The position numbers and the translations under genes are program-made. Below, one piece after another: positions 43,784 through 54,294 of a stretch of DNA of 64,000 nt. Location: NCBI RefSeq assembly GCF_947507565.1, contig NC_089175.1:2345733-2409732 (forward strand), in the 5' to 3' direction. The notes beneath the pieces are model-generated. The model saw only the letters and a list, made by a program, of their open reading frames with translations, did no database searches and was not told the DNA's origin. The stretch's first letter is position 1, and the number at the start of each line of letters is the position of its first letter. The stretch comes from Oscarella lobularis. Its lineage: Eukaryota; Porifera; Homoscleromorpha; Homosclerophorida; Oscarellidae.

Positions 43784-46700
43784 ATGGGCCAAGACGTCTC
43801 CTCAAGTAAACATCAACCATAAAAAGGAAAAAATCGCCAAGTTTTATATCGCGTGCAGCTGGTCTCGCTCAGGCGCACTTTCTCGAAGCGGCACGCAATG
43901 GCGACGTCCAAAAAGCGTCATACGTCTTCAAACGCTGCCCGAAAGGCGTTCTGGCATCGGCGAAAGACAGCGTAAGCGAATTCTCGCCTCGCTCCACCCA
44001 CTTCCGAGCTCAAACCCCCCAAACGACTCTAGGAAGGAAACGGAGCCCTCGCGATCGCCGCCCGAAACGGAAATCTCCCGCTCGTCGAATACCTCCTCGC
44101 GAAACGATTCGACGCGAACGACGCGGGCCAGGTGAGAAAACGAAACGCGTGGAGAGGGGCGTGGACGCGCGTCCCTAAACGCGTTTTCCACCCCAGAACG
44201 AATGGACGGCGCTTCACTGGGCGGCAGCCGAAGATCGCGTCGACGTCGCTAAGTTTCTCCTTCAGAAAGGGGCTTCGATGGAAGCGAAGGATAAGGTGAG
44301 CGTAGCGGAGTCCCGTGGGAAAACAAGAAGTGGGCGGTGCCCTCCCTTTCTACTGTAGGATGGACTTACTCCCTTTCTACGCGCCGTCTATAGCGGAAAG
44401 AATGCCATGGTCGACTTTTTGATGAAGGAGGGATGCAACGTATCGGCAAAGTCTAACGTCGGTTGCGTAATTTTTTTTCTCCACATAAATTTATTATTTG
44501 TTTTTCAGCTTGGAAGTGGGCCTCTCGCGTTTGCAAGCGTCAACGGGCATTTTCCGCTCGTCTGTCTCTTTGTGATGAACAAGTTCGACGTGAGAGAAGT
44601 CCATCAGGTGAGAGGAAGAGCAAAATCAATATTCATACGTAATAAGAAATTTAGTTAATTAATTAGTCTTCTAATAATAGAGACAATAATAATTATTATT
44701 ATTATTAGCACCAGTGGACTGCTTTGCACTGTGCAGCTGCAGGCGATCACGTCGAAGTCGTCGAGTTTCTGCTAGACAACGGCGCAGAACCTGAAGCTGT
44801 TGACATGGTAAACAAACTTCCTCAACATTGACTTATTCAATTTTGGAATCACTAGCACGGAATGACTCCTCTTCTCACGGCCGTTCACAGACGAAACGTC
44901 AACGCGACTCGATACCTCATTCGCTACGGATGCAACGTGTTAGCAAAGACAGCTGTATAGAATAGAAAGCGACTTCCTCAGTCTCCCTACTTGGGTTCTT
45001 TGTTTTAGAAAGGAAACGGGATTATAACCGTCGCTGTAGCAGCGGGTTTCATACCCACTCTAAAGCTCTTGTTCACCGAATCCTCCGCTGTGCGAGACGC
45101 AGTCAATTGTAAAGACGAAGTATGCAGAATACTTACTGAAGACTAGCTACATACGTATATCATTTTTTTTCTATAAGAATGGTCAAACAGCGTTTCACTA
45201 TGCATGCAAAATGGGCCAGCTGGAGTCGGCCGGATTGCTCTTGGGCAGCAAGGCTAACATTGACGCTCAAGATCATGTAAGAGTATTTAATAATTATTGA
45301 GGATGATATGGATGGCTCTTTTTGTTATAGGCTGGATATACTCCTCTTCATTTGGCTGCTTCTGAAGGGCTCCTACGCGTTGTCGAGTTCTTGTTGATGA
45401 ATCATTGCAATCGAAACAAACGCACAGAGGTGAGTCATCTGAATCGATCAAGCGACAGAGTTTTATATGTTGGCGTGTTTTTCTCCAGGAGGGTCATTTA
45501 GCAATTGACTTGGCTCGATACAAAGGCCATCACCACGTCGTTCGTTTTCTTGTCGAAGAACGAAGAGACGCCGAGACGAGAAATGACCATCAAACGCCTC
45601 CAAAGAAACTGGCAAGTGAAATAATTAAATAAATAATTATATTCTCACGTCACGTGTAGCAGCCGCAGCAGCAGAACCACGCAGTCTCTGAGCCTAGGAA
45701 GCTGCCCCTAACACGAACGTCTACGTCATATTCAAGTTACGAGAGAAACAGCAGCAGTCCATCTAGATTAATAATCGTACGTCACAATCAAACAGAGTTA
45801 CAGTAGTGGAATCCCTGGAATGTTCCAAAAAGAGAACCTACTAGTTATGTATGTCTACTCATACACAATCCAGGGACTCCACTGTAATATTGAATACTAA
45901 TAATTAACAAGTGAACTCTTCGTAACAGGAAAAGGAGACGAAATTGGAACTTCGTCAGCTGAAAGAACGCTGCGACAAGGCCCTTCTCCTTCTTCAAGAT
46001 CAAGAACGACGACACAATGCGACCGTCGAAGAGCTCCTCCAAACGCACGAGCGCCATCGAACCGAAATGGAAGAAATGGAGCGCGCCATCGAAGGCCTCC
46101 AATCTCTCGTCAAAGACCAGCAGTCGCGTCTCCAACAGCAGGAAAACGAGCTCGATCAACTTCGACACACGCGCGAGCATCTGATGAATAGTCTCGAGGC
46201 GAAGGAACTCGAATTGGCAGAGCGAAGCGAAGCGTACGACGATCTGCGTCAGGCGACGAGCGTACGAGACCGCGACGACGAAGTCGAGCGGCTTCGCGGC
46301 GTCGTGTCGACGCTGGAAGCGGAGAAGACGGAAGCGAATGAGGAAGCGGAGAAATTAGATGCAAAATTGAGAAGCATTTCGAAGAAGAGGCAGGGAAAAG
46401 AAGACGAAGACGGAAGTCTTTGTATTCCAGCTGAAGAATTGCAGTTGATGATGGAAACGAAATTAGGAGAGGGCTCGTTTGGAGGTAAAGCAGAGAGAGT
46501 TTATATTCACGTCACGTGTTTTCTTCGGAATGTATTTAACTTCGTTCTTTTTTTAGCTGTCTTTCTCGGGTTTTGGCGTGGAAGTCCCGTCGCCGTAAAG
46601 ATCTTCTCCCAGGCGACGCTAACCGAAGAGAATCGTCGTCTGTACGAACGCGAGCTGTCCATCACCTCGCGAATACGTCATCCGAACGTCGTCACCTTAT

Positions 46701-47374
46701 GCGGAATAGCAAAAGAAGCCGGGCGAGCCGTGGGCATCGTAAGCGAGCAAATGGAGGCTTCTCTAGCGACGATCATAGTCGCAGCGCGACGCAGTCGTCG
46801 CTATCTAACGTTTCGCGAGCGCGCCGACCTCGCGATTGGCTATCTCGGCGGAATCGCTTACCTGCACGCCATCCGGCCCAACCCCGTGTCTCACGGCGAC
46901 ATTCGCCCGTCGAAAATTCTCGTCACTCCCGTTCTGACGGCGAAAATTAGCGGCGATTTCGGCGGCGCTTCGATCGCCGGCGAATCGCTTTCGTTCGAAT
47001 CGGAACGCGTTCCGTATTTAGCCCCCGAACGCTTTCCGGACGACGATGACGACGATAAGCGCGTTCCGCGAAAGTCGCTCGCGTCGGACGTCTACAGCGC
47101 AGGCGTGACGACGATAGAAATGTGGACGGGGCATCGAGCCGAGCGTCGATCGCGAATTCAGCAGCTCGAAGGCGTTCAAGACTCGACGTTACGCGGACTC
47201 TGCCTGGCTATGATCGATCGCAATTCGACGGGGAGGCCGGACGCGATGGAGGCTCTGTCGATCGTTCAGCTTCTCAAGGGAAATAGTACGTACGAAAAAT
47301 GTCCGCCGAAGCGTATGGTCATGGGCGTACTGCACAGCGATGTCGTTTTACTCACAGATAAACCGTTTAACTGA
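43784..47374 (+). CDS. Ankyrin repeat-coiled coil-TKL-like kinase, probably N-myristoylated
   Basis: The first exon encodes MGQDVSS (43784), a good N-myristoylation signal (Gly2, Ser6). Ten or so ankyrin repeats follow, almost one per exon: GNGALAIAARNG, NEWTALHWAAAEDR, DGLTPFLRAVYSG, HQWTALHCAAAGDH, HGMTPLLTAVHRR, NGQTAFHYACKMG and AGYTPLHLAASEG. A long coiled coil (about 45930-46400, LKERCDKALLLLQDQERR and on) leads to a kinase domain split by an intron in the glycine loop GEGSFG. Lys is present in SPVAVKIF, and the DFG is intact at 46955-46963. The catalytic loop reads HGDIRPSKI (46892-46918). Arg before Asp is Gly, and the metal-binding Asn is Lys. Activity may therefore be weak or absent. 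The layout resembles TNNI3K and RIPK4-like kinases. It is probably a membrane-tethered signalling scaffold. Confidence 0.85.
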
Positions 47375-47398
47375 TTATTTTAACACGGGGAGATCCTA

Positions 47399-47886
47399 TT
47401 ATTTTTTACACGATAAAGAATCGATTACTTGAGGTCCGTTTGCTTTGTCCTTCGTCATCACCTAAAAAAAGGAAAAGATAGAATGTGCTCATTTTGCCCG
47501 TGTACGTACCTTTTATCGATGCGTTCATATTAGCGCTATCCAGGCTACACCACGCGGAGGTTCGAACGCTTTCGTAGCCCAAAAAGAGGAGCGAGCCTTG
47601 GCGTCATCGGCTCAACCACAATGGTGCGGCCTAGGATCGGAGACGGCTCTCCCACACCGCCTCCCCGACCCGTTGCACCCCGTCCTTCGGTTGAGAGGAT
47701 CAATTGATCTTCAGGAACCGGGACTACGTTGATTGAGGGAGAAAAGCCATAAGACGACTTGGTAACAGTCAGCCAACGTGCTCTATTGATTGATTTTTTT
47801 GTTCGGTTCTGGGAGGTCAGGTCATCTTTCGGGTATAGATCACATAAGCCGAGTGAGGAACTGCCACGAGACACTGGGCCCCCCAC
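47399..47886 (-). CDS. Small uncertain gene, function unknown (5' end not resolved)
   Basis: On the minus strand an open exon ends NLRV, joins in phase 0 across an intron of about 90 bases with a good polypyrimidine acceptor to VMTKDKANGPQVIDSLSCKK and a stop (47399-47401). Upstream it reads SSYGFSPSINVVPVPEDQ and GEPSPILGRTIVVEPMTP, a Gly/Pro-rich composition without a recognised domain. I found no convincing start codon. A TATAAAAG lies at about 48203-48210 on the same strand, with no obvious ATG downstream in this frame. A competing plus-strand frame (47759-48133, ending DRQHRFDRALLTLTDRYF) overlaps it; it contains a TAPYSFG that resembles sperm-tail PG repeats. Which strand is coding is undecided. 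Confidence 0.35.
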
Positions 47887-48510
47887 ACGTTTCTTTGGCA
47901 GGAAAGTGAGCAGACCTTTGCCCGACGCTCACTCGGTATTAACGCGAGACGCCGGGCATCGCGATCCAAGCCGTCCACGACCTTTATATGACCATCCCAG
48001 TGTCGACCTAGCGCCGCGAGAAGAACTCGCGCGACGCCCGTCCACTGCACCTTACAGTTTCGGTAAGGATCGACAACACCGTTTTGATAGAGCACTCTTG
48101 ACGTTGACTGACCGCTACTTCATCGTCGTCTGACTTTTGAATCTCCAGGGTTCAGCCCTATGACTTCCCCCACCTGGCCAAGACTGAAGATGTGCGCAAC
48201 GTGCAGCGGCTTTTATACGAAAGATGATGTAATCGTGACGCAATATCCGATTTAGAGGCGCGAATGCTTTGTTTGCCTAGGCAACGAATCTCTGGTTGGC
48301 CGCTGGAAGATCGCGCCAATTTTACACGTTATCCTCGAAGGCTGGTTTAGGCGCTAAAATAATGGCGGACCCTCTTCCTTTGCTCGAAGGACTACACGTG
48401 TATCGTATTTAGATGTTCTGGTAAAGCCTACTAAAGGGAATCGTTCTTGGGAGTTTTGCCGCGCATCCTGGTTCAGTAACGCGCGCTTCGAAATTCGAAA
48501 AATCGCTTAG

Positions 48511-51239
48511 ATGATCGACAAGCCGTGGCTGACGATCGTTGCCATTGCCTCGGCGCTTAAGCTTCTCTTCATTCCCGCCTAGTGAGCTCAAAACATAGCC
48601 GGTCGACGAACCGGGGGCCCCTCTAACGAGATTTCGAACTTCCCCTCCCTCCTTAGCCGCTCAACAGACTTCGAAGTCCACCGCAATTGGCTAGCGATCA
48701 CGCACAGCCTCCCAATCGATCGCTGGTACTACGAATCGACCTCCGAATGGACTCTAGACTACCCGCCATTCTTCGCCTGGTTCGAATGGCTCCTATCGAT
48801 CGTCGCAAGTCGCGTCGATCCAGCGATGCTCGTCGTATCGAATCTCAACTACGCAAGTAACGCCTGTATCGTCTTCCAACGCGTCTCCGTCATCGTAGCA
48901 GACTTCGTATTGGCGTTCGCAACCCGGACGTAAGCGGATAGTCGAGGGATAGGGGGGGGGGGGGGGGGGGGAGACTCAATCTTCCGCTTATCAAATCAAA
49001 GCCCTTTATAGAAAGTTAGGGGATAGGGGGGGAGGGCACGCTTTTGTCTTGTAACCTCCGTATTGTCTTTGACCTTTTACCCGGAGGCTGTCTGCTCTTT
49101 TAAAACAGCAGCCTTATCCAGCTGAATTTCATCTGGACTCAATTACGGGGAAAAGGGGAAGCCTGGTTCAGCTTTTGTTTTTTCTATTCTGTGGGCGTTG
49201 GAAAGATCCGGTCTCCGACTCATTTCTCGTGTTTTGCATAGGTACTGCTCGACATTGGGGGTCGCCTCATCACGCAGGGCGTTCACGCTCGCCGTGTTGA
49301 TTCTCCTCAACGCCGGCCTACTTATTGTAGATCGTATCTTTTCGCCTTAGTGGAGTGTTCCTCCTGTTTTTGCTACTTAACCTAAATTGCTTCCTTGACC
49401 GCGAGGTTCCTTCGCAGACATTCACTTCCAGTATAATGGCCTATTATTGGGATTGCTTCTTCTGTCCATAGCCCGGCTCAAACAGGTACGAGATTCCAGT
49501 TCTGATGTCAATTGTCGCAGACTAGACGATTGTTTTATAGGAACGCGTTTTGGAGGGCGCGTTCTGGTTCGCCGTTCTTCTCAATATGAAGCACATATTT
49601 CTCTACGTCGCTCCCGCGTACATCCTGTATCTATTTCGAAGTTATTGCTTTCAGGACACCCAACGGCAAACAGGTATTGACGTCATTAGCAAAACCGAGG
49701 GGCACGTAGGCATGTTTTTATATAAGGATGGCTACCACGTTTCTCGACTTTTCTACCCTCGCGTCTCCTACGACTCGGTGCGATCGTAACGGCCGTCTTT
49801 GCCGTCTCTTTCGGCCCCTTTATAGCCATGGTATGCCCGCTCATATATGTACATGCACTTCAATGATAGAGACTTCCGAACGTATGCAAGGGCCAACTGC
49901 CGCAAGTCATGTCGAGACTTTTTCCGCTCAAGCGCGGTCTCACGCACGCGTATTGGGCGCCGAACGTCTGGGCTCTCTACAATTTCGCCGACAAGACGAC
50001 GTCAATGTTGAGTAAGTAAAGCTGCACGCACCTGGACGCTTCCTAATGCATGTGACCTTTTGAATATGGTCCATATACTACGTGTGTGTTCCCCCTCCCC
50101 CTCGTTTCCTCTCTATTTTAGCGCGCTCTGCATCTTCGCGTCCGTCGACGACGGGCGGCCTTGTGGGCGACGTCGAACACGTCGTTCTGCCGTCTGTGCC
50201 GCCGATCGCCGCTCTTCTGCTAACGACCGTCTCGATTCTGGTAAACCGACCGCGGAGATAATATTAATTTAGCGAATGCGGTTCGAGAATTCTTTTTTCT
50301 TGGGCGCTCGCGCGCGCGCAGCCGGGTCTCGTCGCGTCGTGGCGACGACCGGGCAATTTTCGGCTCTTTTTGCGCGGTCTCGTCGCCTGCGCTTACGGCT
50401 CGTTCCTGTTCGGCTGGCACGTTCACGAAAAGGCGATTCTACTCGTCATTGTTCCGCTAAGGTACGAAGTGCGTAAATCGAATTGTAAATTGATACAAAG
50501 TCAATTCGAGTCATCGTGCCGAATTCGCTCTTGTCTAGCCTCTTGGCCGTCGAGAACGTCGCCGATGCGCGCAATTATCTCGTTTTGTCTATTACCGGTA
50601 TCGTTTCGCTCTTTCCTCTTCTTATTCGTGCCGAAGGTAAGGAGAAAAACGCGACAGGGGCGGGGTGTGGACAAATGACGACACGTGCCGCTTCCTTACA
50701 CCTAAACACTCTCGGTGTTGTTATTGAACATCGAAGCTCGTGTTTTTGTTTTCTTTAGAGACTCCCATCAAGGTGGCACTGTGTTTGGCTTACTATCTCT
50801 TTTCGAGCGGCACTCTTCCCTCCCTTTTCCGGTAAGAATAGCCTCAAATCCGTTCGCTTCCTCGCTCGATCGAGTAATTGAATTCCGGCACGTCTACTCG
50901 CGACCGATCCCACGAATTCGCGTCGCGTTCCGAGCATTCTTTGTCCCACTTTGCAGAGACGAGGCGAAAGTAGACGAAGGGCGAGAAAAATTCGCCGCCA
51001 TCAACGCCCCCTCGACGACCCTACTCACCACTTGGAGTCGACTGTACCTGTGTGGCTTGGCGCTTTTAGAGTGCTTCTGCACGCTCGCCTACCCGTTCAC
51101 TAGCCTCGCTGACAAATTTCCTTTTCTTCCCCTGATGGCTATATCGGTCTACTGCGCGGGGGGAGTTTGCCTTACGTGGGCGCTATTCTACCGCGAGACC
51201 TTTGCAATGTACGCGCGCAGCGACTCCAAAACCGAGTGA
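48511..51239 (+). CDS. ALG8: ALG8: dolichyl-P-glucose-dependent alpha-1,3-glucosyltransferase
   Basis: Multi-exon gene starting [17 protein letters not shown] at 48511. The first intron splits the Tyr of [15 protein letters not shown]. The next exon has [20 protein letters not shown] and [12 protein letters not shown], near-perfect ALG8/ALG6 luminal signatures; the [10 protein letters not shown] acidic motif is part of the active site. Later exons give [39 protein letters not shown], then [10 protein letters not shown]-type sequence ([19 protein letters not shown]), and the end [20 protein letters not shown] with a stop at 51237. ALG8 adds the second glucose to the lipid-linked oligosaccharide in the endoplasmic reticulum, before N-glycosylation. 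It is a polytopic membrane protein. One intron contains a run of twenty G. Confidence 0.92.
48952..48971 (+). repeat. Run of 20 guanines in an ALG8 intron
   Basis: Uninterrupted G20 shortly after the donor of the second intron, followed by more G-rich sequence (ggataggggggga at 49020). It could form a quadruplex in the transcript, or the length may be a sequencing artefact. Confidence 0.8.
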
Positions 51240-52004
51240 GGGCGGCGCTCCTTAGAAACGAAATAATAACGTTTGATCTATTTTTTTTTCTGGGCGTATG
51301 TGTTTTTCGATATTTCGGTCTGCGGCTATAGCTATCGTTTTTCAAAGTGGAATCTCTGTACACGTCATGTCCTAATTGGCGTTTCCTATTGGCTCTTATC
51401 AGGTGTGAAAGTCCACCCCCCCTCTATCATTCTTTTAAGCGAGTGCGCGTGCCCTCATTCATCAGTCGTCACGCTTCGTCAGACTAGCGTCCAGGTGTTG
51501 TTGATCCTTTTCGCGCGTCTTCTGGCCCCCTGCTAGGAATTGCGGAGCTCTCTTACTCTCCATATCAGGTACGTTTCAAGATTTCGAAAGGGGGTGTAGA
51601 GGAACTGATCGCCCACGCACGCCACAATCTCATCTCATCGACATCTGCGTACCCTCTGCAATTTTTGCATCCCTAATCGCGGTCAGCAGGCTCAAAAGTG
51701 AATGATCCAAGACCTTTCCGATACGTGTGACTTGTCCACTTGCCAGCTCTCGCGTCACCCGTGCCGTATTGTGTCCGGTTCTTCTTCCGCGAACGCTAAA
51801 ACGCTTTCGATCGAGGTGCGAGTGGATCGAATTGTGTACCCTAGACTGCGTAATTACGTTAGAACGTTCTCTGCGCGAACTCGCTTAGGTCACTTCCCCA
51901 AAAGTTTATCTCGCCCTCCGGCGTTAGCTCGTGACCGAACGCACGTCTCGAGTTGCAGCTGTTTCAATAACCCACCCATTGCGCTGTCATTTAGATTATC
52001 CTCG
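51240..52004. promoter_or_regulatory. Intergenic; paired inverted CCAAT boxes
   Basis: No supported gene. Two ATTGG motifs (51375 and 51389), 14 bases apart, look like NF-Y sites, presumably for the downstream secreted-protein gene. The open frames crossing this region continue into the signal-peptide exon but have no independent support. Confidence 0.4.
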
Positions 52005-52555
52005 ATGCGCCTCTCCATCGTTCCCGCTCTCCTCCTCACCCTTCTCATTCTGTCGTTATCCAGCGACGCCTGGCGACGACGACGACGGCATATTCGACCT
52101 CCGACGGCCAAGGTAAGAAAAAACGAGGAGCAGACCCGTTCGCTAATGAAAAACATAAATGTTTTCCTTAGCAATGCGGCAAGAACGTTGAAAAATTTTG
52201 CGGTTTCGAGCAAAAGCTTCCCTACTACGGCTACGGAAAGGGACGAATACTTTCCTACTGGCAACAGCTAACGAACAAGACGGTGCACCAGTCGATTTGC
52301 GAGAATCCGTTGAGTCATCGACAGTGCGGTCACGCGTGCCAGTGTCGTCCGAGCAACGAAACTGAGACGATGATCGTGCAATCGGAAATCGTTTGGGTGC
52401 GAGTGTGGAAGTGCGGTGAAATTAATCCGGTTGAAGAGGCGGCAAAGCGTTTCTTCAGCGAATGCAATCCCCAGCTCCATCATCATCACGGTCATCATGC
52501 AAAGCCCGTTGCGTCAGAGAGAAAGCAATTATTTTTTAGTCCCTTTATGCAATAA
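52005..52555 (+). CDS. Small secreted cysteine-rich protein
   Basis: Two exons. The start at 52005 gives a clear signal peptide (MRLSIVPALLLTLLILSLSS, cleavage likely after DA) followed by a basic stretch (WRRRRRHIRPP) that could be a furin-type site. The second exon, joined in phase 0, has eight cysteines (QCGK, FCGF, ICEN, QCGHACQC, WKCG, ECNP). Two NxT/NxS-type glycosylation sites are present (NKT, NET), and there is a histidine-rich patch, HHHHGHH. The end is SPFMQ. I do not recognise the family. An extracellular ligand or matrix protein is the likeliest class. The overlapping upstream open frame is judged 5' untranslated. Confidence 0.7.
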
Positions 52556-52793
52556 CGAACGGGTTCGGCCATGCTTAGCCATAAACTAAAGTAATTAATT
52601 AGATTGATTGAGTGAATCGGTCTGCGCTTTGAGTACGACAGTACCGTATATGTATTCTGTATGATGGCATTGCTACAGTGCAGTCTACTCGTTCGCAGAA
52701 AGATTTCAACCCCTCCCCTCCCCCCCTCCCACCCAAATTTAATGAAAAAAGATATTAATGAATGACGCGCGTTAGGATATCTCTGCAAAAATC

Positions 52794-54119
52794 ATGAATC
52801 GAAACAACCCGCTTCTAAACGAAGAAACTCAAAGCATTTCTCTACTTCCGTCTTCGACGAAGACGCGCCGCCCTTCCTTCCGGCGCCTCGCCCTTCTCGT
52901 CGCCACGTCATTTCTCGCCAACATGACGGGCGGCGTTCTTCTCGCCGGAAGCTATCTCATAAACGTCGTCGAAACGTCGTGCCCGCGCTGGAGCGCCTCG
53001 TCGACCGTCTACGGCGAAAGCGTTCTGATTCTCGTCGTCGGCGTCGTGGGTCTTGCGCATGCGTACGGCGTTCGACGCTTCGGTCCGACGAAATACGCGC
53101 TTGTCGGCGTCGTTCTCGCGGCGGCGTCGCTCGCACTTAGCGGCGGGATGATTTCCGCCTGCAACGAGCGCTCGCCGCACGTTCGCTTCCTCACGGAAGT
53201 CGTCTACGTTCTCTCCTTCGCGTTTCTCGGCGTGGCGCTCGGTTTTGTCTATTTTTCGTCTATCGAATGCCTTCTCGCCGCCTTTCCTCGTCGACCGGGC
53301 TTTGCGAGCGGCGTTTGCTCGCTCGGCTACGGCGTCGGCGGCGTCGTCTACGGGCAATTCTTTCTCGCGCTAGAACACCTCTATCGACGCGACGTCATCG
53401 ACGTGCCCTCGATATTCTACAGCGCCGGCATTCTGACTGTCCTCATGGCTTCAGTCAGCATCCCATTTGTCAGACGTCCCGTACACTCACCCGAACCCTC
53501 CAAAGCCTCCAAAGCCTCCGATAACCCGAAAAAAGGCATCGCACGTTGGGTGATCAAACGACCGAAATTTTGGCTCATCTACTGGGCTCGAACGGTCGTT
53601 CTTCTACCGGGCTGGGGCATAACGGCTCGCCTAAAGGACATCCTCATCGCCGCGTGGCATCACAACGAAAATCCCCCAATCGAACTTCTCAGCGGTCTCG
53701 TCATGGGTTTCTACATCGGCGGTCGTCTTCTCTGGCTGCTCATATGCGATCGAGTCGGCGGTAAGAATCTTTGGGTTCTCACGACGGGAATTCAAATAGT
53801 CTCGCTTGGTTTTCTTCCGTGGTTCATGTATCATACGGGGTCGTGGGGTTGCTATGCGAGCATTGGCGCGCTTTGCGCGTTTATGCTCGCGTTTTCTGCG
53901 CCCAAGGCGACGGTCGCCGCTTTTATACACGATATTTTTAAGTTGGCGCATCTGGTGACGCTTATCATAGGGTATCTGTCGCCGGGTGCAGGGATTGGGG
54001 GTCTCGTTGGGCCCCTTACTGCCGAATGGTTTTTTAAACGTTTTGGAAATTTCGAATATTTTTTCTATACCTCCTGTGGCCTGCTGACGTCTGGCCTATT
54101 TATTTTGACGTGCATTTGA
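52794..54119 (+). CDS. Intronless MFS transporter (monocarboxylate/OFA-like)
   Basis: A single open frame of 441 residues with about twelve hydrophobic helices. An N-terminal cytoplasmic tail with an acidic dileucine-like NPLLNEE is followed by helices starting LALLVATSFLANMTGGVLLA. The helix 2-3 loop reads YGVRRFGPTKY, the usual MFS position. A central basic loop (RRPVHSPEPSKASKASDNPK) separates the two halves. The motif GFASGVCSLGYGVGGVVYG resembles helix 5 of SLC16 and oxalate/formate antiporter families, so an organic-anion or monocarboxylate substrate is plausible but not shown. It lacks introns while all neighbours have them, and it is GC-rich with strong codon bias, which could reflect retroposition or lateral origin. 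The start at 52794 is the first ATG. Confidence 0.8.
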   Translation: MNRNNPLLNEETQSISLLPSSTKTRRPSFRRLALLVATSFLANMTGGVLLAGSYLINVVETSCPRWSASSTVYGESVLILVVGVVGLAHAYGVRRFGPTKYALVGVVLAAASLALSGGMISACNERSPHVRFLTEVVYVLSFAFLGVALGFVYFSSIECLLAAFPRRPGFASGVCSLGYGVGGVVYGQFFLALEHLYRRDVIDVPSIFYSAGILTVLMASVSIPFVRRPVHSPEPSKASKASDNPKKGIARWVIKRPKFWLIYWARTVVLLPGWGITARLKDILIAAWHHNENPPIELLSGLVMGFYIGGRLLWLLICDRVGGKNLWVLTTGIQIVSLGFLPWFMYHTGSWGCYASIGALCAFMLAFSAPKATVAAFIHDIFKLAHLVTLIIGYLSPGAGIGGLVGPLTAEWFFKRFGNFEYFFYTSCGLLTSGLFILTCI

Positions 54120-54294
54120 TAAATTTTGATTTGATGATATTTATTTGGCAATTATTTAATTAAAAGGATTTTTTAAAATTGGCTAGGACTAACTGAAAGT
54201 GAAGAACCGCGATCGCTAATAAAATTATAGGCTAACCAAAGAAAAAAAAACGAAAACACATAAAACACAATCCGGAATAATTCTGGATGTTCCC

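Noticed and set aside
47555-47575. GGTTCGAAC, resembling a tRNA B box.
   Set aside because: No matching A box, acceptor stem or cloverleaf around it; it lies in the possible minus-strand coding exon.
48130-48180. GCTGAACCCTGG downstream of a TATA box on the minus strand, considered as a telomerase RNA template.
   Set aside because: Only six bases match a TTAGGG template and the permutation is incomplete; no other telomerase RNA feature was seen.
51702-52004. Upstream extension of the open frame into the secreted cysteine-rich protein.
   Set aside because: The ATG at 52005 is followed at once by a clear signal peptide; the extension would bury it.
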